A stretch of 50,127 bases of DNA from Blepharisma japonicum (GCA_949751835.1 CATKHK010000151.1:1-50127), one strand, 5' to 3'. Shown: positions 30,155-43,524, counted from the stretch's first letter. Made by a program: numbers and translations. Notes: generated from the letters alone by a model not told the origin.

Positions 30155-33010
30155 TTAGGCCAAGTAAAAGAGACTTACGAATCCCAGCAATAGCCAAGAA
30201 TTTTCTAACTTAAACGCCCCGGAACTTGTATCAATACAAGAATTAGAAGTAATGCTGAATCTCTTAGAAGCATCTTTGCAAGAGCAAGTGCCATCCATAT
30301 TATTAACCATATTGTTAGGGTCATAACAATCCAAACAATCATCACTTGTCTGGCAGCTATTACAAGTTATATCGCACAACATACAACTTTCTCTATCTAA
30401 ATTAGGATACATATGCAATGGACATTCGCATTGATGCGTCGCATTATCAAACGTCTGCAGAGAAAAAGGACACAAACAACTTCCCTTCTCATTATTAGTC
30501 ATATTTTCCTCAAAGCACTGCATACAATAAGTTGTGTTTTTACAAGCCATGCATCCTGACGAACAATGTAAACAAGTGTCCTCATTTTGATAAAACCCAG
30601 TTACACACATACAAACATTCGATTGGAATACCGCATTTGGGTCATTACAAACACAAATTCCGTCTTTAAGGGTTGAATGAGGGTCAGAGCAGGTCTGACA
30701 TGTATTGACATCTATACAAGCTATGCAGCCAGGAGAACATTGGTCGCAGTTTGTTCCGTTTTGATAATAGCCTGCAGAGCATACACATGTCTGGGTAGCT
30801 GAATTATAGGTCCAAGCTGGAGCCCCATTACAGATACAAGCTCCATGTACCAATCACAGCCTAGTATCATCATAGCATTGGGTACAATAAGATGCTGCTA
30901 AGCAGGTTTGACAGCCTAAAGAACAAGGCACACAAGAACTTGCACTCTGGAAATATCCTTCATGACAGACACAAAGATGCTGAGTATCATTATAGGTTGA
31001 GTTAGGATCAGGACAGTTGCAAATCCCATCTTTATCAATGGACATATAAGGATCCCAGCAAGTCTGACAATCAGCAACACTCGTACAGACTTTGCATCCT
31101 TCATAGCATGAAGTACAGAGTCCTGAATTATCAGTGTCGTTGAAATATCCAGGCATACAGACACAAATATTTGTCTTAATATTAATATAAGCATGTTCAT
31201 CATCACAAATGCATTGGTTTTGCTGCTCATTGTAGGCTGATTTAGGATCATAACATTCTTGACAAGATGTAAAAGAACTACAAGTTTCACACCCTAAAGG
31301 ACATGGAGAGCATACTTTTGTTGAAGAAAAGAAATAACCTTCATTGCAAACACATGTGCTGTCTATAAAGGTAGAATAAGTTGGGCATGCACAGGCGGGG
31401 GCTGCTGACATGTGAACGGGGTCTACACAAGTATTGCAGATAAGAGGGGCATCATTGCATGTCACACAAGAAGGGCTGCATGCCTCACACTTGAAGCTGT
31501 TGGGGTTGAAGTAATACCCAGCTACACATTGGCATTCATCCCCAATGAGGGTTGATAATGCAGGGCAGGCACAAGCAGGGGGAGCTGACATATGAAGTCC
31601 ATCAATACAAGTTAAGCAATTATCTTGGTGTGTTTGGCAAGATAAGCAGTTAGGAGAGCATGAAGAACAAACAGTATCGGAACTAAAATAACTGCTGCCA
31701 TTACAAACACAAGAAATGCCATCAAAGGTCGAGTTTTCTGGGCAGAGACATGCAGGAGCTGCCGTCATATGGACACTATCAGCACAAGTTGTGCAGTTCG
31801 ATGCGGTGTTTTGGCAATCAGCGCAATTAGGATCACAGGCAGAACATACAGTATCACTGCTGTAATAAAAATTTTCTTCGCATTGACAAGTAGATCCTTC
31901 TAAATATCCATTAGGTGGACAAGAGCAGAAAGGCGGGTCTCCCATATGGACAGGATCTACGCATGATAAACAATTTGCTTCTGAATATATGCAAGTCACA
32001 CAATAGCTATTGCAAGCTAAACAAGTAGTACCGCTCAGCCAGTATCCATTAGCACAGGAACTGCAAATAGTCGAAGATCCAGAACAAGCTGTGCAAGCTG
32101 GATCGCAGGCTATGCAGGTGCTGCCACTTAAATAATATCCAGTGACACATGATTGGCAATTGGAGGCGTTTTCTGAGCATTGTGCACAGGAGGTTTCACA
32201 TGAAGCGCAGAAATTATTATTCAAATAATAGCCATCTATGCATCCCTGACAATCTATTTCTGAAGTACATAAATTGCAAGGTGAAGTACACAAGACACAA
32301 ATTCCTGTATTATTCCAATAGCCAGGATTACAAATCTCACAGTTATTTTCATTTGCACAAGTCTTACAGTTATTTTCACCTTCTTGGCAAGTTTCAATAA
32401 TGTGGAACTCTGCCTTATCGAAATAATTCTTTATCTCTTCGAGCACCATCTCCTTTTCTTCTTCTCGATTCTCAAACAAAGTATCTGAAATTGCAGCGCA
32501 CAATTCTTTTACTTGTGAAAAATTGTCAAGAACTGAAAATTCCTTCTCATTAATTCTCAACACTATAGACAAAAGGGACTTATTATCGCCTAGCTCGCAT
32601 TTCTGTGGGGTAACTATTCTTTTATCATTATTGTTATTACCTGCAACAATAAAAACGATGTCTGCTATAAGACTTAGGCTTTTTAAGGCTTGGCTAGATA
32701 CGATATCTGTGCATTGATTATTCTCTCCAAGCCTGAGTGGCTCCTTTGAAGACTTTGAGAGCACCAAATCAGAAAGAATTTTTGCTGATGTCTTTAAAGT
32801 CAACTTCAGATTTCTGGTGAGTTTATTATTGCTGAAGGATTCTTCAATAACTTCAGCTTGGATTTCCAAAGGCATTAGGTGTTGTTGGTGAAGCTCAGCA
32901 AGCCTTTTTGGAGTGAATTGAAGGGTGTCTTTGGCTTTAAATTCAGACAAAGCAGCTGCAAGGCTATAAAATGCAAACATGAAAGCCCATAGAAGCACAC
33001 CTTTCAACAT
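30155..33010 (-). CDS. Cys-rich repeat surface protein 2, probably GPI-anchored
   Basis: 951 residues, with one Trp TGA at 30854-30856 (DTRLWLVHGACICNG). Tandem paralog of gene 1, with the same signal peptide (MLKGVLLWAFMFAFYSLAAA), the same N-terminal domain (DTLQFTPKRLAELHQQHLMP) and about 700 residues of CxxC modules. The hydrophobic C-terminus is also shared (SWLLLGFVSLFYLA, with a Ser-Ser-Gly omega-site candidate just before it). It lacks the homogenised 59-residue array, keeping only divergent modules (MSAAPACACPTYSTFI, CLACNSYCVTCIYSEANC). Most length difference between the paralogs therefore comes from repeat expansion in gene 1. Likely displayed on the cell surface. Function is inferred from architecture only. 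Confidence 0.87.
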
Positions 33011-34906
33011 TTTATTATAACCAATCTAACTATGTTAGAAATCTTAATTGAATGTGGTGAAAAATATCAAATGTCTAAGAAAATCTAAAATTAACTTTTA
33101 TTAAAATTTTAGTATAATTTAGGTAAAAATATAAGAGCCAAGTTACTGAAAGAATAAAATTTTAATTGGCTATATAGCTTTTAGTTCAGATGAATGAGGC
33201 AATGATTTATATTTTCGCAAATTTTATTCTAATGGTCTATTCATCCATGAAATAATATAAGTGTATGAAAATATTATGTTAGATTAGATTATTGAATTTG
33301 TGCTTAACTCAAATCTGTGTTGAATCATTAAAATAGTGATTCATGAATGGATTATTTTTCAAAATGACATATCAGAATATCTTCAAGGAAAATAAGCCAA
33401 ATTGAAAAATTGATATGAAATTTTCCAGTTTAGTTTCGTCTCAGCTGCAATTATATCCCAAAGTTCTGAAATTTTTGAAGTTAATAGCCTACCATTATTT
33501 TTAGTAATCAAACGAGTTAAAGCAAATTTACATAAAAAGAAAATATCGCTTCTACTTTATTCTATTTAAATAAAATCAATGTCAAAATAGGTATAAAATT
33601 TTATTAAATTATATTATATATTTTAGTTAAAAGGTTTATTTAATTGTTATAATTTTTCATATTGAATATGAACTGTTAATAACTCAATACAATTTTGAAC
33701 TTAAATATGAATTTAAAGATCTTGAAGTTTTAAACTTTTAATATTCCATATTCCCTTAGTTTTTAAGGGATTTTTCTTTTGCAATAATTTAATATTAAAA
33801 TTCTGAAAAATTTTACGGGTGATTTGGTTAAAAATATTTTAAAATTTTAACTAGAGAAATTGAGGGGTGCTACAAGCATAAATAAGATTTTATCTAATAA
33901 TATATCGCAAAAGGATTTGAGATTATCTAAAAGCTCTTAAATCTAGTTTTGTAATTCACGATCATTCATATTAAAGAAATATTATACAAAAAGGCCCAAA
34001 ATCACATTAGATAAAAATATAGTTCTATATATCACTTTTTCTTGAGCAGACAATATACATAATGAATTTTAAATATCGAAGTAAGAAACTTTTGTGAACT
34101 TCGACAGTGAGAAAAGTGGAGAAGTTTATAATGAAAGCTAAGATATTTATAAAGGCGAAGATTTTTAAAGCTTTAAATACAATTATTTGCATTATAATTA
34201 TTAAAAATGAGTTATTTCGTTCCTAATCTTAAAAATATCAAATAAGCCATTATAAGTAATCAAAATTGTCTATTATTTTATAGTAATAAAGCCCCAATAA
34301 AGAAGTCTATATTTCATATAATTAGTGGTAACGTGTTTAAGCTATTAGGCTTCTTTGTCTTTCGCAGATCTTTACAAAAATATAAGGCACTTTTGATTCT
34401 ATTAATCAAAATAAGGGTGGTAAATATTTCTCAAAAAAGCTCTGACACATCAATAGGCTCGAAATTTCGATAAAAATCTCTTTTGGCACTGAAATACTTA
34501 AGAAATATAATTTATTCGACAGGGTCAAATTATGTATTTATTATAAAAATGTCGAAAGATATAGCAAGATTGGCATAAACATGATATAAATAATATCCCC
34601 AGCATAAATGGAAAATAAGACTTGTAGTAAGAAAGTTCATACACAGTGTAAAATTCATTCTATTTAAACTATAGTATCGAGCTATCAAAAATTATAACGC
34701 TGATTCATAGTATTTCTAAAGTCTATTTTTTATTATTTTTCATAATGAATTACCGTGACCTTAAAGTCCGCAAACATTAATATTTTATCATTAAGTGAAT
34801 TGTATAATAATAAAAAGCTTGCTCTCGCTAGCAGACAGTATTAAGAAATAATGTTTCTCCTTCTTTGAAATCTAGATTTACAGCTATAATTGCTTATTAA
34901 ATATAA
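33011..34906. other. long AT-rich spacer with duplicated flank and a possible relic
   Basis: 33011-33590 is the 5' flank homologous to 28341-29030. 33600-34150 is AT-rich with no features seen. About 34207-34640 on the plus strand has long semi-open stretches in two frames (MSYFVPNLKNIK then TAA; SIFHIISGNVFKLLGFFVFR; FSKKLWHINRLEISIKISFG), compatible with a frameshifted dead gene of unknown type. The last 150 bp are the 5' side of the WD40-channel gene. Confidence 0.35.
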
Positions 34907-37900
34907 ATGGATAACTCAGCTCTCTTAGAGCCACTATTTATAGAAGAGCATGGATTTTTAAGGCACACCAATCAACAAAGTCAGATCACCGCACTTTCGC
35001 CTCCAATTTACCAAAAAAATAAGACTGAAGAAGAATTTTCATCTTTGAAGGAAGCCATTAACGATATTTCAGCCCATCTTGAAAAATTATTGCCTAGCTA
35101 TGTCAATATCCCTTTTTCTCTACAAGAAATAATACCACTTCAAGATGGAATTCATTTGCTAGCCACTACAAAAGAAGGTACAATTCTTTACTTGGATTTT
35201 TCAGCTCAGACTTTTGTCGAAAAAAAGATTTCAGATGGCGAATTTTCATTGCTCTTCATAGAAATGGATAGTTTAGCATATTTTTCTAAGGAAAATGAGA
35301 TTTTAAGTATTAAAATACCTTCGTTGGAAACAAGCAAGTTATGATCCTTTGAAGAAGGAAAGCAGTTGCTTGGCTTGAAAATTATTTTTGATCAAAAAAG
35401 ATTATTCCTCCATTTTAGAGACGAAATTTTATTGTTAAACTTGCTTGATCCAAATGAGACAAAAACACTGTTCTCAGGTAATTTTTTAAAATTTTCAATA
35501 TCACACAAAGGGCAGATTGCTCTTATTAACTCAGAAAGCCAATTAATAGCTTTCTCGAACTATAATGATAAAGTTGGTAAAATACTAATTGAGCCAGGGA
35601 GTTTAAAACTCGAATATTCTCCTAAACAATCGATGCTCATAATTGGCTACGAATATAATATTATTATTTTCAAAGCCTTAAACTTAGAAAAAATTATAAA
35701 TATAAAAACTGGCCAAAATAGGCTAGGAACGTTTACTATCACGAATGATGAAAAATTTCTACTGTTTCCAGACCAAGAAAATTTGCAATTTTTCGATCTG
35801 CAAAATTTTTGGATTAGAGAGACAGTAAAAATTTACAGTTTTCCCATCTTCTTTGTTGGATTAAGCCCAAATAGCGAGCATGTGTTTGTGAGCGGGTCCA
35901 ATGGGAAGTTTTACACATTACCTTTTCCGGTTATTGATTTTCAAAAGGCTATAGAAGCCGATATATGTGAACCTCTAGATGAGTCTACATTGTTAATTAG
36001 CAATGGAACAACTTTTCAGACATGAAAGTTTTTGACTAATGAGGTTACAGACATTGTCGATTTAGAAGGCAGCTATTTAAATATTATAAATAGTGAAAAT
36101 TTTTTCACAATCCGAGACCAAAAGCTGCATAAAGTCCATATCCCTACCAAGAGTATTTCTACAGTAATTTTAGATAAAAGCGTTTATAAGCCTACAGCAT
36201 ATTCGTGCTTCAGTCCCGATGGAAAATTGCTTGTAACTGGCAGCGAAAAGAAATTATTTTTATGGGATGTTGAGTCGATGAATATTATTAAAGAATTCGA
36301 GGGTCACAATTCTTGGAGTAGATGTATATACTACTTGCCTTTTTCAAACGCACTAGCAGGGATAGCTGAAAGTAAAACGCTAAGGATTTGGGACCTCAAC
36401 ACAGCAAAAGAAATAGCCTTCATTCAAGAAAGCGACATAATTTATATGATGGGTGTAACTCACAACGAAGAAATTATAATATTAATTACTGAAAAAGCCT
36501 CAATCAATTTCTGGGACTGAAAAAAGAAAATTCGGCTTCATTCAATAAAAAGCACAACCCCAGCGATAGGGCGAGTTGTTGTAACAAAAGACGATAGATT
36601 CATGATAGGCTTTTCTCGCGACGGAAGAGCTCTCTTTATTAGTTTAGAGACTTTTATCCCATTATTTTCATACAAATACCCCAATATGACAAATATGACT
36701 ACAAAAGCCGATGGAGATTATATTTATTTCAAAAAGTGGGTTGAAGAAGAAATTGATAGAGGAATGGACTGAAAGATAATTGCAATAGTCAGAGAAAATC
36801 CATTAAAAGCAAGCAAAATAACTTTTGCAGGACAAGGAAATAAATATGAATATATGAAATATATTTCAAAGCTTATAAATAGCAAAGAAGTTAAATACAA
36901 TCAGAATATGGATAGTTGGGTTATTTTTCCTTACATGATTAACACTTTACACCTTTATGCTTATTTTAATTATCCAAATCACTTAAAATTGGCTTTGAAA
37001 AATGGTTCTTCAATGATCAATACTATTTTTAATCAAAATCCATTATCCATAGCGATCCATAAAGAATTTTCCAAATGTATAGACACAATTATTACCCGCC
37101 TTGACAAATATTTGGCTATTCATCCTTATTCACTAAAAAGTTTAAGCACTGCTGATTTGGTCAAATTAAATTTATCAAGCTGCGATTCGTTATTAAAGTT
37201 TTATTATGCAATTTTTAGAAAAGATACAAGCAAACATGCTGCCAAATTTTGCAGTAAATCTGCTGAAATTCCAATACATTTTTGTTCAAAAAATATATTT
37301 ATTGAAAATAATAATTTTCTTGATGAAAAGAGCTTAAAAGAAAAAGAAAGGCCTATAACTTTTTTGTCTTCGTGTGTGATGCTGGATTTAAAAGAGGGCT
37401 CCCAAGCTTCGATAGACTTTTTGTACAGTGTCTATAACTCACCGAATCCAAGTATCATGATGGCTCAACTTATCCAAGAAATAATTCATTACAAATGAAA
37501 TAAACTTAGCTGGGTTGCTCACATTCAAGCACTCTTTTATGCTATATACCTGCTGAATCTTTCTTTGTATATTCTTTTTTTTATTGAAGAAAAAATTCCG
37601 TTGATTATGCTATTTACATTAAGTATGATTTTATCAATATACGATGCATATCAGCTATGGGTTTCTTCAATTAGTTGCTCTCAAGAGTTATGAAATTACA
37701 TATATAGGGCAAGGACAATATCTTCAATTATGTACTTTGCTACCTATCTAAGCCCAGAAATAAATTATAATATCCTTCTCCTCTTAGTGATAATTTCGTG
37801 GCTAAGAGGCATTTCTCATTTCAGAATATTCAAAAGTACCCGATATATGGTAAATTTGATATCTGAAGTTATTAAAGACATAGCTTCATTTTTTATATTG

Positions 37901-38425
37901 TTATTTTATTCCGCACTTTCTTTTACATTTATACTTTTAATTATCGATGAAAACGGCCCAAAATTTTTAGATTTCCTCCAAATGTCATTTAAATTTTGTG
38001 CAGGAGATTTTAGCGCATCTGGCATGAGTTCTATTCAGTGGGTTTGCTTTTTTTTGGTGGCTTTGGTTAATATGATTGTGATAGTGAATCTACTGATATC
38101 AGTTATCGGGAATATGTTTGGAAAGGTTCAAGAGAATTATATGATAACTGACATGCGTGAGCTCATAGGCATGATTATTGAAATAGAAGCATTGCTAATT
38201 AGTAATAGAAAAGTTTCAGAGCCTTGCTATTTCCAGATGTGCATGGGCAGTAAAACTGATTTTAATACAGACGAAACCAGCCGTACGATCCTTTTTGAGA
38301 AAAATGCTAAGAGTCTTCAAGCTAAGACGGTTAAAACTAATGAAGAAGTTAACTTCTTGAAGGCAAGCATGGTGACTATTGATAAAAGGCAGGAGAAGCT
38401 GACCGAAAATCAGATTGAAGAGTAG
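34907..38425 (+). CDS. WD40-repeat / TRP-like ion channel fusion protein
   Basis: 1172 residues in one frame through seven or more Trp TGA codons (for example 35342-35344, 36023-36025, 36518-36520, 37496-37498). Residues 1-630 are beta-propeller-like with recognisable WD repeats (CFSPDGKLLVTGSEKKLFLW, DVESMNIIKEFEGHNSWSRC, LAGIAESKTLRIWDLNTAKE). Residues 640-860 are ankyrin-like helices (LHLYAYFNYPNHLKLALKNG). Residues 865-1075 hold six membrane helices. The pore region LQMSFKFCAGDFSASGMSSI is followed by S6 (VNMIVIVNLLISVIGNMFGK), as in TRP-type ion_trans proteins. The C-terminal about 45 residues are a coiled coil (LQAKTVKTNEEVNFLKAS). It is probably a cation channel. Trigger and selectivity are unknown. 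A paralog lies inverted at the right edge. Confidence 0.86.
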
Positions 38426-39107
38426 AAGCCGATTTAATAAATTTCCTAATTCTACTCAATTATTTGAATATTGTTTATGATTTATTAGTTTGTTGCAATA
38501 AAATAGTGTAATTCTTTAGCAATCCAGGCTTATATAAGTAGCAAATTTGATTTCTCCATTAATAAATGATATTTTAACTCTTATTAAAATAAAAAATAAA
38601 ATTCCAGATGCTTTGAGGAACATCCAGTCTGAAATTTAACAAAATCTATTAAGACCTAAACCTATAATTTTTACTGTCGATAATTTGTAATAATTTGCAA
38701 TAGAGTATTGCTTGAAAGCAGTTATTTGTATTTCTCGCCTTCTAGTAGATATTAAAATGATATAATAAGCTGCTATAAAAGCCAAAGTTGCATATTTATA
38801 AGCTTTTAAGTTTTTAAAAGAAAGATGAAAGAAATCAAAATTGCAGCACAGAATTTTGAAAAAATTAAATGGACTTTTAATTGCATGATAAGCATTTTTA
38901 AAATTTTTAAAGCATTTCTGCTAGAGTACACTGAGCTTTACAAAGATTTAATAGTTGAGCAAATTATCATAATATTTAGATTATTTTGAAATAATATTGC
39001 CTATTTCTTTTAGTTTCAGAGGTATCATACTTATTCTATACACTACAATTTCGGCTGATAATAATTTTGAATTCCATTTTCTATTGAAATTAGCTATAAA
39101 TTATTAT
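38426..39107. other. spacer with one weak small ORF
   Basis: Between the channel gene and the convergent F-box gene. An ORF at 38825-39013 on the plus strand (62 codons with TGA=Trp, starting MKEIKIAAQNFEKIKWTF, TAG stop) has plausible composition but no motif or paralog and may be chance. The rest is AT-rich with nothing seen. Confidence 0.25.
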
Positions 39108-40085
39108 TTATTTAATTGGTTTGATTTCTTTGAAGCCTCCTTCTTTATTTCTAATATATTTCAAAATTTTATCAAAGCAATGATAAAAAGAATTTGCAAT
39201 TAATTTTTCATCAGGAAGTATTTTTTTATGAATTTTGCGAATATTAATTGAGTCAGTAATCTCTTTCAGTTCATTATAACAAGGGTCTTTTTCAAATTTT
39301 TTCAGCAACTTTTGTTTGTTTAAATTATGATACTCATCTAATGCCTTTTTAATCATAAAAACGTAGGTTTTTTTTGTGTTTCAGCTTCCATCATAAAATT
39401 TCAAATTTAATAAATTTGCACTTACCCCGTACTTTAACTTAATATCTGACTTATTTAGTAGCCTAAACTTATGAGTATTTTTCCTGCAGTTCAAGCAGAG
39501 TGGCTTTTTTAGCATTGGGCATCTATAAAAGTTGCTTCCTGTCAGTATTTTATGGCACCCGATGCATCCTTGAAAAGCCATTGATATATATTTATCTTTT
39601 CAGCTTGTGCATTGCTCAGAGATTTGAAATTCGTTTATAAAATAAAAATGCCAAAGTTCTTCATCTCACGTAATATGATAAAACTCCCTACAAACTAATG
39701 AAAGAGTTCTAGAGACCTCATGGGGAGAAATAAACCTAAAAACTTCTATTCAAGCTCTTCTATATCTCGATGGCGTTGATTCTACTTGTTTAATTAGATT
39801 TGGAGGAGCATGGTAAGGCTTGTCAAGAGGAGGATAATTTTGATTCCAGTTCTCAAGCCACGTATAGAATTTTTCAGCATCTTCGTCTTGCAAATAAACT
39901 GAAATATCAGTTTTGCAAATATATTGCTTAACTTTTGGGGTATAACAGTCAAGGTGATAATTCTCAGAGCCGTTCATATGGTAAATGTGAATGTTGATGT
40001 CGTTTTTTTTAATTCCTTTTCTGCATACCCAGCAGCAGGTTTTTATTGTCCTTGATAGTTGTGCTTTGAAATGAACTCTGAACAT
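39108..40085 (-). CDS. PARP-type zinc finger / F-box / XPA-like domain protein
   Basis: 325 residues, with Trp TGA at 39750-39752, near 39707, 39617 and 39381. Residues 10-50 form a PARP-finger-like zinc site (CCWVCRKGIKKNDINIHIYH then YHLDC, C-x2-C...H-x2-C). Residues 110-155 match an F-box (IEVFRFISPHEVSRTLSLVC, REFYHITWDEELWHFYF). Residues 170-230 have a C4-type zinc ribbon followed by an XPA-like module: CIGCHKIL, CLNCRKNTHKFRLLNKSDIK, LKYGVSANLLNLKF (XPA family wording about KYKLITKTEAKxxYLL). The C-terminus is basic and helical. F-box proteins recruit substrates to SCF ubiquitin ligases, and PARP fingers and XPA folds bind damaged or branched DNA. A damage-linked ubiquitin adaptor is a reasonable inference, not shown. 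Confidence 0.72.
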
Positions 40086-42195
40086 TAATATTATTATTGG
40101 AAATTTAATTATATAAATAAATCAGGTGTTTAGGTTAGCTTCAAAGGTGTATTATCATGGTGAGCTTATTAGGTACATCGTGAAGACGCCTAGGATGTGT
40201 GCTAGGGCCTAAGCTATAGTTGGGGTAATAGAAAATTATCTTAACTTTTGTATAGGAATGTTTGGAAAAGAGATAGAAATAAAACCTGAAATACCGAATT
40301 CGATATTAAAGTTTTATTATGGAATTTTAGAAAAGACACAAGCGAGAACAATATCAAATTTTGCAGCAGCTCACTGAGTTCCAGTTAATTTCTGCATAAA
40401 GATATTTTATTGAAATTCAAATTATTGTTAATAAGGCCTATAGACGAGAAAGAAATACAAAATATGATGAAGTTTAAAATTAGCTTCTCAAGCATCTATT
40501 TTTTTAGCGTTTATTACACCCCAAAAAATATATCATAATATACATTTATTCAAGAAAAAATTCACTATAAATGAGATATTAAAGCAATCCTTTATGTTTT
40601 ATATTTGCTAATTCTTGTTACTATTCCTTATTTTTTGAAGACAATATTGTTGTCTATTTTATTTGCACTCAAGTATACTTTCTCAATTTATGAAGTTATC
40701 ATCTAAGGCTTCTCCAATTCACGAGAACTTACGATGAGTGTATCTAATAATTTAGCATTTGAGATAAAATTTATAGCCTTTTCAGAATTACTTTAATTGC
40801 TTCTTATCAAATTTCAAGATAGAACTTAAAATAAAACCTGCGGAAATTTCACAATTTGATATCAATATGCGAAATGGATTCACACAAAATATAATATGGG
40901 ATCTCTAAACTTATCACTAGTTGCTCAAAGCTGGAAATCGAAAACTTTCCTATTCAAAATAATAAGAATTTGAACCATGATCAACAAGAATCAAATAAGT
41001 CCTTAAGACAGACAAAAAATAAAAAAGCTCAATATTATAATTTAAAATGAAAAAAATAAATGAATTTACCCAAAATTCAGATTTTTATGGAGGTTTTGGC
41101 TGCATTTCTTAACTAAAGTATTAGTTATGGATCTCATGAAAAATGAGAATAACGAAGATTATTCAAGGTGAGCTTTTGCTAGATAAAGAGATATATTGCA
41201 AGACTGCCAGGTTATGAAATTTTTCATATGAGTATGATGAATGGATAAATAGACTTTTCTCCTTGTCTTTTTTTATTTATAAGGTCAAATGACATGAGAG
41301 TTGAATCCTTTGTCTCAGGATATTTAGAAATTAGAAAGGCTTATCCATAAAATATAATTGATAAGCCAAAAGATAGCATTTTAAATTAAATTAGTAATAA
41401 ATTGACAATTAAAATCAGCCTTTTTGTATAATTGATTTTATAAATATAACTATAAAAAGAGTGTTATCTCTTGACCTCCAGTCGATTTTATAGAGTGCTT
41501 ATTTAATTAGTCAGTCTACCTATTTGGAAATTTTAATAGGAGCTGCATTACAATTAGATTTGCTTTAGCCTATCATAAATGGCTTAATATGCCTAAACTC
41601 TTAAGCAAGCCCATTCTTGTCATACGCATTTTCAAAATTATTATTCTTTATCTGCATCTAATCTTCGAGGTGCATTCAAATATGACAAAGCTATTAAGAA
41701 ATTCATGCAAGTTTATAAGTGAATGATAAAAAAAAAATATTTACAGGAAATTCAAGAGCGTATGTAATTCAATGTCCTAATCATTTATAAAATTAACGCT
41801 GAAGATGAGTATCATTTAAGCTATATTTGAAAAAAGAAAATTGAATCCTTATTCTTCTGATTCTGAAATAAGTCACACTATTTTTCTTGATTTTAGAGTA
41901 AAAAAAGCTAAATTATTCTTAAGATTTGATATCACAAGTAAGACTGTAAAAGAAAGAAAGTTAGTTATTTAAAAAATTTTAAATAACTATTTTACTCCAA
42001 AATAGAATATGATAATCCGACTACTTAGTAAAAAATTCTAAGAAAATTCCATTTAGCAATAATATGAAAAATTATTTGCCTTTTTTGTATAAGCACAGCT
42101 TTTCTCATTTAAAATTCTAATTATTTTCATGAATCTTCTCAGCATGCTTCTTCTCCTTCAATTATTTTTAAAATATTACATACAATTTAAATTAT
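40086..42195. other. 2.1-kb spacer with several decayed coding pieces
   Basis: Contains the channel-gene relic annotated at 40285-40745. About 40900-41062 on the plus strand is open and polar (SKLEIENFPIQNNKNLNHDQ), ending in TAA. About 41590-41890 is open on the plus strand apart from one TAA near 41766 (NLRGAFKYDKAIKKFMQVYK, KINAEDEYHLSYIWKKKIES), possibly a dead or intron-split gene. No family recognised for the last two. Nothing else seen. Confidence 0.35.
40285..40745 (+). pseudogene. relic fragment of the WD40-channel gene
   Basis: Alignable by eye with about 37185-37690 of the intact channel gene. For instance, TATTAAAGTTTTATTATG, AGAAAAGA.ACAAGC and CAAATTTTGCAG recur in order, followed by the segment encoding the first membrane helix. 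Many stops and indels. It lies between the intact copy and the inverted right-edge copy, so at least three copies once existed here. Confidence 0.7.
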
Positions 42196-43524
42196 TTATA
42201 TCCACTTTTTCAATTCTCTTCTTATACTCCTAACTTTTCCATCATTAATCCCCAAATATTCAATTCTACAGCTTGATATTTTCATTACTTCAGCTGATTT
42301 TGACGCATGCAGTGTTTTTTCTGCTCTGCTTAAATTTAGCTCACGTCTCTCTCCTTTGTGCGGTATATTCGAGAACCAATGATGCATAAGTGCTTTTTCT
42401 GGAGGAATTCTAAGGCCAGGACAAGAACAGGTCAACCTTTGGACTAAATTAATCCCATCAGGAGATATTTTTTTAAGTGTTTCATCTTGAAAGCAAATAT
42501 GGCAATCTCGATTCTTTTCAAGGACCCTTTGAGGAGTAAGTCCTTGGAACGGCATTTTGCCTGAAAGTAATGTGTAAATAATTATCCCAACGCTAAAAAT
42601 ATCTACTTTAATGCCATATGATTCCTGTCGTAGAATTTCAGGAGCTATGTATCCTGGAGATCCACAGCGGGTTGTTGAGTGTTCAGCTACTTCTGTAGCT
42701 AGACCGAAGTCAATCAGCTTGAAATCATAATCATTTTCATTTGATTTCAATAAGATGTTTTCAAGCTTAATGTCTCGGTGGATGACTCCATTAGTCTTTA
42801 AGTAGTCCAAAACATGAAGCATTTTTTGGGTAAATTGTTTGACTGAATTTTCTGAAAATCGCTTTTTTTCTATGATGCGATGATAAAGATCGCCTCCATT
42901 AACATAATCAAGCACCAGGTACACGCTCGAGATGCTTTCATAAACTTTATAAAGTTTAACAATATTAGGATGCTTTAGTTTCCTCATAATCTTGATTTCC
43001 CTAACAAGAGGCTGGATATCTTGAACTATTTTTTGCTTGCAGATTACTTTTATTGCATATTTTTTTTGGTTGTTTTTACATGTGGCTTCATAAACAGTAG
43101 AGAAGGCACCTTTTCCTATGACTTTTCCGAAGGTAAAACTGTCTTTAATCCCAGTCATAATCCCCGCTGACGATAAATGTCCCAGTCACACTTTCAACTC
43201 GTTTTCACTTTTTGTGTAAAAACATTTGGAATTGGCTGCATGGCCGATGAGGAAGCCATAAGAGGTTGTCTTTTCCACCTCTGCGATAAATGGCCCAATG
43301 AGTTTTCATTCAATATTTACCATGAATTCTGGATTTTTTGAATCTTTGTTGTGCTTAATTAAATATTTTTCTGATAGGCTGTATAAGTTTTCTTCGGTTT
43401 TATCTGGTGAAGTTGATTCAAGTAAAGTTCCTGTATGTAAGACAGGAGAGTCTTTAGTGATGTAAGCCTCCCAAAATCCTTGAGGGCTTTGTAATAGATC
43501 ATCTACGCTTGCAAATATCGACAT
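42196..43524 (-). CDS. PH-domain Ser/Thr protein kinase (CAMK-like)
   Basis: 442 residues, with Trp TGA at 43306-43308 and near 43192. The downstream ATG at 43158 would give a bare kinase, but the upstream frame is clearly coding. Residues 1-118 are a PH-like domain (MSIFASVDDLLQSPQGFWEA at the start, NSKCFYTKSENELKVWLGHL as the terminal Trp helix). Residues 127-385 are a complete kinase: GKGAFSTVYEA (P-loop), YAIKVI (Lys), HRDIKLEN (catalytic loop), DFGLA, TTRCGSPGYIAPE (activation segment, Thr available for phosphorylation), DIFSVGIIIYTLLSGKMPF. The C-terminal about 55 residues are basic. All catalytic residues are present. PH plus CAMK-type kinase is a common ciliate arrangement, suggesting membrane-lipid control. 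Confidence 0.87.
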
